From Veillonella intestinalis (GTDB lineage Bacteria > Bacillota > Negativicutes > Veillonellales > Veillonellaceae), in NCBI RefSeq assembly GCF_943193155.1, contig NZ_CALPDB010000002.1:62001-126000 (forward strand): 64,000 nt of DNA, given 5' to 3'. The notes under the pieces were generated by a model, which was given only the letters and a program-made list of their open reading frames with translations, did not search any database and was not told the DNA's origin. The position numbers were made by a program, and so were the translations under genes. This document shows positions 47,090 through 53,650 of the stretch, one piece after another (position 1 is the first letter of the stretch; the number at the start of each line of letters is the position of its first letter).

Positions 47090-47629
47090 TCATGTCCAAG
47101 TGCAAGTAAAAACAGCCTTTTCAGCGGTATATCCCTGAATCGTACTACCCTCACAAGTAACAGATACTAACTCGTCTTCAAATGTAGGTCGTCGAAAACG
47201 AACTGAAATCGATTGTGCTAAATCATTTAGATCATGGGTAATATATTTTGCAAGCATTTCTAACACTAAACAACCTGGCACAACAGCCTGTATTTGTTGA
47301 TGAATGGGATTACCATCTTTTACAGCAGTAACAAATTCTATAATCTCAGAACGAGAAAATCTATGCCAAGGTACTACCATCGTAGGTATTGTTACAGACA
47401 ACGGTAGCTTTTTAGGCTTTATAGGTAAATAAGTAGATTCTATTTCCTTTAAACGAGCTGTTAACTCTTGGTTACCCCGAGCGATGGTCGTTTCATACCA
47501 CTTTCCTTTTTGCCTTATAGCTTCATATTGAGCAGACTCAGCTAAGCGTCGCCAATGCAACTGAGCAATCACCATTGTCCGTGGCAGGCCCTTATTAACC
47601 TCAATAAGGGCTCTAAACAATTCACGCAT
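47090..47629 (-). CDS. hotdog-fold (MaoC-like) dehydratase-related protein
   Basis: 179-aa protein whose C-terminal 110 residues fit a MaoC/hydratase-2 hotdog: FSRSEIIEFVTAVKDGNPIHQ keeps the D-x-N-P-x-H catalytic pattern, and ISVRFRRPTFEDELVSV is the usual strand pair. The N-terminal 70 residues are of unknown type. Enoyl-CoA hydratase or hydroxyacyl dehydratase activity is plausible. It is the first gene after the BirA-type operator and precedes bioY, a thiolase and a CoA ligase, so it could complete a small acyl-chain pathway. The B. subtilis set has no counterpart that I know of. Confidence 0.65.
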   Translation of the reverse strand: MRELFRALIEVNKGLPRTMVIAQLHWRRLAESAQYEAIRQKGKWYETTIARGNQELTARLKEIESTYLPIKPKKLPLSVTIPTMVVPWHRFSRSEIIEFVTAVKDGNPIHQQIQAVVPGCLVLEMLAKYITHDLNDLAQSISVRFRRPTFEDELVSVTCEGSTIQGYTAEKAVFTCTWT

Positions 47630-47663
47630 CGCTTCGCCTCCTTTTATCGCTAATCTCTTTCAA

Positions 47664-47692
47664 ATTATATATAATTCATGCTAATTCGTCAA
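47664..47692 (-). promoter_or_regulatory. promoter of the hotdog-bioY-thiolase-ligase operon
   Basis: Minus strand: -35 TTGACG at 47687-47692, 17-bp spacer, -10 TATAAT at 47664-47669. The BirA-type operator overlaps the -35. Confidence 0.8.
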
Positions 47693-47717
47693 CTATCAAG
47701 ATAAATAGTGTTAACAA
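47686..47717. promoter_or_regulatory. BirA-type biotin operator
   Basis: Minus strand TTGTTAACA, 14-bp spacer, AGTTGACGA. The right half differs from a perfect inverse of the left (TGTTAACAA) at two of the eight core positions. This is the half-site and spacing of the biotin repressor BirA, and it covers the -35 of the bioY operon. Confidence 0.75.
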
Positions 47718-47720
47718 TAA

Positions 47721-47766
47721 AAGCTGATTTGCAATAAACTCCTTTTGAAGACTTGCAAATCAGCTT
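47721..47766 (-). terminator. terminator after galU
   Basis: Perfect 14-bp stem (AAGCTGATTTGCAA and complement), 18-nt loop. On the plus strand it faces no gene end, so its T-rich exit points at the bioY operon side: reading minus, the bioY promoter lies before it and galU lies beyond. It may therefore sit ahead of galU only in position; the stem is clear but which transcript it ends is uncertain. Confidence 0.5.
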
Positions 47767-47786
47767 CTAAAAACTAAATCAAACTA

Positions 47787-48653
47787 TTATAAGGTTTCTA
47801 CTAACTCTTTTAAATACAATTTAAATTGATCCTTAAACATATCAGCGCGCAAACCATATTCTACAGTAGCCTGCAAATAGCCTAAACGATCACCAATATC
47901 ATAACGACGTCCTTCATAAGCTAAAGCAAACACATCACTGTCTAATCGAGCTAAACCATCCGTTAGTTGTAATTCATGACCAGCTCCCAGTGGTGTTTTT
48001 TCTAGCACTTCAAAAATCTCTGGTGCTAAAATATAACGACCTAAAACAGCTAAATTAGAAGGTGCCAAATCACGACTTGGCTTTTCTACTAAGCCATCTA
48101 CTTTATAAACATTAGGCTTAACTTCATGACCTGCCACAATGCCATACGAACTCACTTTATCAGCTGGTACCCTTTGAGTGCCTAAAACAGAACCGCCCAT
48201 TGTTTCATAACAATCTATCAATTGTTTCAAACAAGGATAGTCCGGGTTATATACTACATCATCACCTAATAAAACAGCAAACGGCTCATTACCAACAAAC
48301 GCTTTGGCACATAAAATAGCATCCCCTAATCCACGCGGAGCCTTTTGGCGGATAAAATGAACGCGAATATCTGCTAAAGCGCGTACCATATCAAGTTGTT
48401 TCTGCTTTCCCTGTTGTTGTAATAATTGTTCTAATTCAACACTAGTATCAAAGTGATCTTCGATAGCCCGTTTATTACGCCCCGTAATAATCAATATTTC
48501 TTCAATGCCCGATGCTAACGCTTCTTCAATGATATATTGAATAGCTGGGGTATCAACAATAGGTAACATTTCTTTAGGTTGTGCTTTTGTTGCTGGTAAA
48601 AAGCGTGTACCAAAACCAGCAGCTGGAATAACGGCTTTACGTACCTTACCCAT
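47787..48653 (-). CDS. galU: UTP-glucose-1-phosphate uridylyltransferase
   Basis: 288-aa nucleotidyltransferase making UDP-glucose, the substrate of GalE. The N-terminal VIPAAGFGTRFLPATKAQPKEML (blocks PAAGFGTRFLPATKAQPKEM) and LLGDDVVYNPDYPCL are the diagnostic nucleotide and metal sites; VEKPSRDLAPSNLAVLGRYI is another family block. The start was moved to the ATG at 48651-48653, which follows AAAAGAGG. The gene ends near 47787 and a hairpin lies just beyond at 47721-47766. Confidence 0.95.
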   Translation of the reverse strand: MGKVRKAVIPAAGFGTRFLPATKAQPKEMLPIVDTPAIQYIIEEALASGIEEILIITGRNKRAIEDHFDTSVELEQLLQQQGKQKQLDMVRALADIRVHFIRQKAPRGLGDAILCAKAFVGNEPFAVLLGDDVVYNPDYPCLKQLIDCYETMGGSVLGTQRVPADKVSSYGIVAGHEVKPNVYKVDGLVEKPSRDLAPSNLAVLGRYILAPEIFEVLEKTPLGAGHELQLTDGLARLDSDVFALAYEGRRYDIGDRLGYLQATVEYGLRADMFKDQFKLYLKELVETL

Positions 48654-48692
48654 AACTAACCTCTTTTCCAATACGTATTACAAAAAGTAAAG

Positions 48693-48724
48693 GCTTAGAA
48701 GAAGGGAATTCCCTTCTTCTAAGC
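48693..48724 (-). terminator. 32-bp perfect palindrome, terminator after the LptD-like gene
   Basis: A 32-bp perfect palindrome (each half GCTTAGAAGAAGGGAA) followed on the minus strand by CTTTACTTTTTG. It lies 57 bp past the LptD-like stop and 40 bp before galU. Confidence 0.8.
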
Positions 48725-48781
48725 AACCTTCAATTGACAACAACAAAACATGATATAAACCAAAAAGTGAGATACTTAAGA

Positions 48782-50326
48782 CTAAAAGTCTTTAGCTACT
48801 ACTGTATACGACCATTTCTTTTGTTTCGATTGATATGTAAGCCACCCTTCAAAGGAGTGCATATCACGATGCCAAGTATAATCAACATAACGTAAATCGC
48901 CATTCTCTACATCTCGTTTCGTTGTAATCGTAAATGTATCTAAGCGAGTTAATCTAATCGACGCACCAATTGTCCAATCTCGATTTAACTCCTCACGGTC
49001 AAATCGATAGGGTGAATTATTACGACGGTCCATATTATTTTGACGATAACTAGTAAAAGCTGTCACTCTTGAATTTAATTTCCAGCTAGATGTAACGCCC
49101 CAATACGGCATGCTTCGAATGTGATCATTATAACCATAATAATCGCGTTGATAACCACCATAAAAACGTATACCTGCATTTTTTGATAGTTTTATACGAT
49201 CATGACTAACCTCACCAAAGAACATAGCATGACTACCCTTAATACGGTCTTCTTTCCAATAACCTATATTACCGCCACCACGAATCGTAAATGGTGTCTT
49301 ACCAATATAATACTGATTGGTGTATACAGACAATTCTGGGCGCTTTTCAACCCAAACAGTACGGGCATTTAATTTAGATGATTCACGACTTACACCGAAG
49401 GTAGCAACGCCCCAAGGTAAATATTCTCGGTAACCAAAGCTTGGTTTGAAACCCTCTTTTGTCATCCATTGATATTTAAGAAATAATTCACCATTATCAC
49501 CGATTGGATATTGAATGCTTCCTTTTAAGCCAAACCCATCATCACTATTATAAGTTGGCCGTGGAATTAAAGAGAATAAATTAAATTCACCATCACGGTC
49601 ACTACGTAAAGATACTACATACTTAGGCATACTTAGAATTTTGCCATTTTTGATAAATAGCTTCGCATCGCGAATAATTGCCTTATCACCAGGATACACT
49701 TCAATTGTGCTCCCTTCGATGCGATAGTCAGGTACCCCTTTATAGGCCATAGCATGTTTAGTTGTTAACCAACCTTTAGTGATTAACCCTTCTTGACCAT
49801 TATATTCAACTTTATCAGCTTTTACATAATAAGGTTCAACATAACCAATTACATTAGGTGCTGACATAGCATTGGTACCACTGTTATACACTAAATTAGT
49901 ACCTCGTAAATCTTTAGTAGCCCCTTTATTCTCTAGAAAGTGAAATTCTCCATCGGTTGTATATTCCTGCGATTTTGTATTTCCCAATAGCTTTTCACTA
50001 TGAATTTCTTGAGTCCCTTGAATAGCATCTACTTTGCCTACAGCCACTACATTTCCAGTAGCACCACTATAATACATGCTATCTGCATCTACCTTAACTG
50101 GTTGTGAGCTATTATCAACAGTCGCAACCGGTTTACCACGGCGAACAACACGTATAAGGGCTCCATCTGACTCATTCATAGTTGCTATGCTTACAGGATC
50201 TGAATCATAGGCAATATCTTGTGTATTTTCATAAATCAATCCTTTATTATCAGCCGCTTCCACTGACAACAAAGGCATAACGACTAAAGCGGCACTTAAT
50301 GCATACCTAGCCTTCTTCATTACCAT
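48782..50326 (-). CDS. lptD: LptD/OstA-like outer-membrane beta-barrel protein
   Basis: 514-aa protein with a signal peptide (MKKARYALSAALVVMPLLSVEA region), an N-terminal OstA/LptA-like beta domain (about 60-200: VDADSMYYSGATGNVVAVGKVDA read as DADSMYYSGATGNVVAVGK, and VKADKVEYNGQEG) and a C-terminal region of alternating strands rich in Y, W and R that ends in phenylalanine, as outer-membrane barrels do. LptD inserts lipopolysaccharide into the outer membrane. It is shorter than E. coli LptD (about 780 aa), so a reduced or Negativicute-type form is likely. Two secreted unknown proteins precede it in the same operon. The first of two ATGs was kept because of GAGG spacing. Confidence 0.75.
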   Translation of the reverse strand: MVMKKARYALSAALVVMPLLSVEAADNKGLIYENTQDIAYDSDPVSIATMNESDGALIRVVRRGKPVATVDNSSQPVKVDADSMYYSGATGNVVAVGKVDAIQGTQEIHSEKLLGNTKSQEYTTDGEFHFLENKGATKDLRGTNLVYNSGTNAMSAPNVIGYVEPYYVKADKVEYNGQEGLITKGWLTTKHAMAYKGVPDYRIEGSTIEVYPGDKAIIRDAKLFIKNGKILSMPKYVVSLRSDRDGEFNLFSLIPRPTYNSDDGFGLKGSIQYPIGDNGELFLKYQWMTKEGFKPSFGYREYLPWGVATFGVSRESSKLNARTVWVEKRPELSVYTNQYYIGKTPFTIRGGGNIGYWKEDRIKGSHAMFFGEVSHDRIKLSKNAGIRFYGGYQRDYYGYNDHIRSMPYWGVTSSWKLNSRVTAFTSYRQNNMDRRNNSPYRFDREELNRDWTIGASIRLTRLDTFTITTKRDVENGDLRYVDYTWHRDMHSFEGWLTYQSKQKKWSYTVVAKDF

Positions 50327-50352
50327 CTTCTACTTACCTCATTTTCATTGGA

Positions 50353-51531
50353 TTAGTTTCGTTTCACAACCACGATAGGTTGCGAAGGAGCGTCATTTGT
50401 CTGACTAGGTTCTTCCTCTACAGTGTCTTCTTCAGCCACCTCTGTATCAGCCTCTTCTACCACATCTTCATTATCATCAGCTATTGTTTCTTCTGATTCA
50501 TCAGTGTCTTCAACACTACTATCATTAGCAGGTACTAATGTAACAGGCTCAGACGCATCACCTAAGGCATAATCATCATAAGAATCCTGAGTTACAGCTT
50601 CACTAGCTGTATGCGCTTGCCCATCACCACCAACAACAACACCTTGTACGGTAACCATTTCCTGTGGCTGTACATAAATAGTAGCTCCTTCTGGTAAATC
50701 AATATTTTTCCCTTTAACAAAGAAGCCCCCTACTAAGCCTACAGGCCCTAGCAATACAGCACCAGCTACAGAAGCGCCTGCCGCTTTTAATTCTTGCTTA
50801 GTCTTAGCTTTCGCCTCTTCCCCTTGAATAGCTACAAAATCAGTGCCATCAAGAGCAGGTACTGTATCAAATGTTAAATCTAATTTACCATTACGACCAA
50901 AGGAAGATGCTTTTTTCAATTCTGAAATATGCCCTTCCCCCACAGTGCCAGCTGGCACCAACAATACATTACCATCCATAATATCTTCAGCTACTGTAAA
51001 GCTAAACACATCGCCCACCTTACTTGTAGCGGTATTAATTGGCGTATTCAAAGTAACAGCAAATACTTCTGTACTCGCTACTGAGCCAATTTGGGTTGTT
51101 ACTTTAAGCGGTGCCCCATTAATCGTTTTACCTAACGCTTGAATCCGACTTTCTAAAGAGCCTGTTCCAATACGCCCTGATACACTGCGTTCCAACTGCT
51201 CTACACGAGATACTAAAGAACCACGGCCTACCTTATTTTGATAGGTCCATTCTAACATAGATAATTGCTGATTTACCGACACTTTACCACGTACATTGCC
51301 TTCAATAGAATCATATAATGAATCTACTTGAGAGTTAAGTGTACCTGAACCTGTACGACCATATACAGTCTGTCCAATTTGTTGCACCCGATCTACCAAA
51401 GCCCCAACCTGAGTTGAGCCATATACTGTATTCTCTAAGGCATCTGTTTTTTCTAATACTGTTTCAGGAGCTGCCCATACATTACTTGAAAAAAGTGCGG
51501 CTACAGCTAACATGACTACTTGTTTTTTCAT
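50353..51531 (-). CDS. secreted repeat protein of unknown function, upstream of lptD
   Basis: 392-aa protein with a signal peptide (MKKQVVMLAVAALFSSNVWA). Residues about 31-133 are five degenerate 19-22-residue repeats built on a G-x-G-[ST]-L-x-S-x-[VI]-x-x-L core (for example GRTGSGTLNSQVDSLY and GRIGTGSLESRIQAL). About 145-300 is a beta-rich domain with VGDVFSFTVAEDI and LLVPAGTVGEGHI, recalling TrbI/VirB10-type segments. The C-terminus is an acidic E/D/T-rich tail. It is 26 bp upstream of the LptD-like gene. The start was moved to the ATG at 51529-51531 (GGAGG upstream). No family is recognised with confidence; an envelope scaffold is a guess. Confidence 0.8.
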   Translation of the reverse strand: MKKQVVMLAVAALFSSNVWAAPETVLEKTDALENTVYGSTQVGALVDRVQQIGQTVYGRTGSGTLNSQVDSLYDSIEGNVRGKVSVNQQLSMLEWTYQNKVGRGSLVSRVEQLERSVSGRIGTGSLESRIQALGKTINGAPLKVTTQIGSVASTEVFAVTLNTPINTATSKVGDVFSFTVAEDIMDGNVLLVPAGTVGEGHISELKKASSFGRNGKLDLTFDTVPALDGTDFVAIQGEEAKAKTKQELKAAGASVAGAVLLGPVGLVGGFFVKGKNIDLPEGATIYVQPQEMVTVQGVVVGGDGQAHTASEAVTQDSYDDYALGDASEPVTLVPANDSSVEDTDESEETIADDNEDVVEEADTEVAEEDTVEEEPSQTNDAPSQPIVVVKRN

Positions 51532-51577
51532 ACATCCTCCAACCATATGAGACTAAGGTCATTACGCCCTTAGACTA

Positions 51578-52021
51578 TTAAATCTTCAAGTCAATAATAG
51601 CAGATACACCTACACCTTGAATACGAGACGCATTCACAGGATTCATGCTATCAATTGGCACTAACCCTTTGACACGGGCTACACCATTGAAACTAGCTTC
51701 AACCTGTGCTACCGCTTCAACACGTTCCACTTCAGAAGCAGGACCTGTTACTTGTGCAGCCCCGATATAGCCATTATTACCAACACTAACAATTGGTACT
51801 ACCTTAGTTGTATAAGTAGTACTTAAATTATTTTGGCTTAAAATTTTATTTAAAAAGTCATTAATCTGACCACCAAAGCGGTCAACTAAAATCCCTACAC
51901 CACCAACTTTAAGGACGCTACCTAAGTTAAAATTGCCAAGGCTAAAAGCCTGTGCTGGACCAGCAAATACACCAGTGGCAATTGACATTGCCATTACAGT
52001 TGCTAATAATTTCTTTTTCAT
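51578..52021 (-). CDS. small secreted protein of unknown function, first gene of the lptD operon
   Basis: 147-aa protein with a clear signal peptide (MKKKLLATVMAMSIATGVFA, cleavage near AQA). The mature part is beta-rich with no cysteine, and includes VVPIVSVGNNGYIGAAQV and SRIQGVGVSAIIDLKI. It is not a family I recognise. It lies 46 bp before the repeat protein and two genes before the LptD-like gene, so a periplasmic or outer-membrane job is likely. Confidence 0.8.
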   Translation of the reverse strand: MKKKLLATVMAMSIATGVFAGPAQAFSLGNFNLGSVLKVGGVGILVDRFGGQINDFLNKILSQNNLSTTYTTKVVPIVSVGNNGYIGAAQVTGPASEVERVEAVAQVEASFNGVARVKGLVPIDSMNPVNASRIQGVGVSAIIDLKI

Positions 52022-52072
52022 ATGTCATCCTCCTTGTTGTCGAGTCTTTACAATACTACGTATGCTAGTCTG

Positions 52073-52101
52073 ATTATATCATATATCAAAGAATTTGTCC
52101 T
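52073..52101 (-). promoter_or_regulatory. promoter of the secreted protein-lptD operon
   Basis: Minus strand: -35 AGGACA at 52096-52101, 17-bp spacer, -10 TATAAT at 52073-52078. The leader is about 45 nt and ends in AAGGAGG. Confidence 0.55.
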
Positions 52102-52151
52102 TTTTGAGCATGAAAAGTTCCCTATAATACACGCTTTCATCAATAATTTCA

Positions 52152-53555
52152 CTAAATTTTTATATGCTGCCATACACCACTACGAAAACGCCAACCTGCA
52201 AACACCATCCGCAAGCTTTGGTCAATTAACAAGGCAATCCAGGCGCCATAGAGCCCAAAGCCCCAAGTAAAGCAAAGCAAATAAGTTATAATAGGTCGGA
52301 AAATAGCAATCACAAACAAGGAATACTTCATAACATAAAAGTTATCGCCGGCCCCTTTGAGAACACCAGAATAAACTAATTGAAAAGCCTGAGGAAAGCT
52401 AGCTATCGCCATAAGAATCATGATTTGTGAACCCAACTGCCATACACCTTGGTCCTGAGTAAAGAAATCAAATACAACATTACGCAAACCAAAATATACA
52501 ATCAAGCCTACAATAGAAATAAATAAAGCAATGCGAATGCCTATTTTACCATAAGCCACTGCTAAATCAGGCCGCTTCTTGCCTAAGGACTGACCCGTAT
52601 AAGAAGCACCTGAATAACTTAAGCCCATAGCAAAATAGTAAAAAATATCAATGAGGTTCATACAAATATGATGTGTCGCTAAAGCCACAACGCCCAAAGA
52701 AGCAACCATTTTAGTATAAGCAAACATCCCAAATCGCTCAAAAGCCTGCTCCCCTAACGAACTACCACCTATATAATATATGGATCGTAAAATATCCTTA
52801 TCAAATCGCCAACTGCCTTGCTTCCATGATAAATGTTTATCCTTTGTATGAATGGCTCGCCACAAAAGTAGGCAAATCAATATATAGCTAGTCATCGTAG
52901 CAATCCCAGAGCCTATTACGCCTAAAGCAGGAATGGGCCCCCAGCCATAAATCAATACAAAATTCAAGCAAACATTAAGAACATTGCCAATAGCGTTCGA
53001 TGTAAAAATAATCCTTGTATTACCTACACCAATTAAAGCGGCCCCCATCATAACCGACAACGCAGAAAAGAAAAGACCAATAACAATAAACTCACCATAG
53101 CCAACTGCTGTAGTAATATAGGAGGGTTGAGCCCCAGCAAAAGATAAAATAGCCGGTAAAAAATAGTAGCTTAAAGCCAACAAGGGTAAATAAAATAATA
53201 TCGTCAATATAACCCCTTGCTTTAGCACTGAATTCATAGCTACATAATTCTCTTCCCCTTTACGACGTGCTACGATAGCCGTAATAGCGATAGCTGCTGA
53301 CCGCACAAAAACAAGCATAACCATCAAGGGCTGACTCATAATCCCTACAGCAGCTAACGCATCAGCACCTAAAGCGCCAACCATAGCTAAATTAATCGCC
53401 GTCATCAACTGCAACAAGAGTCCTTGCATCGTGGCAGGCCAAGCTACATCAATATATTCCTTATAAATGCTCTTAGTAGCTGGTACTGGCCCCAACCGAG
53501 CTGCAACAGGCAGAATATAATCTATCCCAAAGAACCTTCTAATTCCCAATAACAT
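52152..53555 (-). CDS. MATE family multidrug efflux protein
   Basis: 467-aa protein with about twelve membrane helices in two similar halves. The family blocks are AWPATMQGLLLQLMTAINLAMVGALGADALAAVG, read as MVGALGADALAAVG in the first half, and SLGVVALATHHICMNLIDIFYYFAMGLSYSG, read as LGVVALATHHI in the second. It probably exports cationic compounds against Na+ or H+. It lies alone after the M16 protease gene, separated from it by a terminator. Confidence 0.9.
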   Translation of the reverse strand: MLLGIRRFFGIDYILPVAARLGPVPATKSIYKEYIDVAWPATMQGLLLQLMTAINLAMVGALGADALAAVGIMSQPLMVMLVFVRSAAIAITAIVARRKGEENYVAMNSVLKQGVILTILFYLPLLALSYYFLPAILSFAGAQPSYITTAVGYGEFIVIGLFFSALSVMMGAALIGVGNTRIIFTSNAIGNVLNVCLNFVLIYGWGPIPALGVIGSGIATMTSYILICLLLWRAIHTKDKHLSWKQGSWRFDKDILRSIYYIGGSSLGEQAFERFGMFAYTKMVASLGVVALATHHICMNLIDIFYYFAMGLSYSGASYTGQSLGKKRPDLAVAYGKIGIRIALFISIVGLIVYFGLRNVVFDFFTQDQGVWQLGSQIMILMAIASFPQAFQLVYSGVLKGAGDNFYVMKYSLFVIAIFRPIITYLLCFTWGFGLYGAWIALLIDQSLRMVFAGWRFRSGVWQHIKI

Positions 53556-53596
53556 GACCTACTCCTTATGTGAAATAATATTGTGCAATTTCTAAA

Positions 53597-53640
53597 AAAC
53601 ACCCCTAAACAAAGGTATCATCCCCTGCTTAGGAGTGTTT
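53597..53640 (-). terminator. terminator after the M16 protease gene
   Basis: 12-nt arms with 11 pairs (AAACACTCCTAA and near-complement), 20-nt loop, then TTTTTT on the minus strand, 11 bp past the protease stop. Confidence 0.85.
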
Positions 53641-53650
53641 ATATCTTGCC

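Noticed and set aside
46501-47154. Longer bioY start at 47154
   Set aside because: It would overlap the preceding gene by 65 bp and add a non-family N-terminus; the ATG at 47025 has a ribosome binding site.
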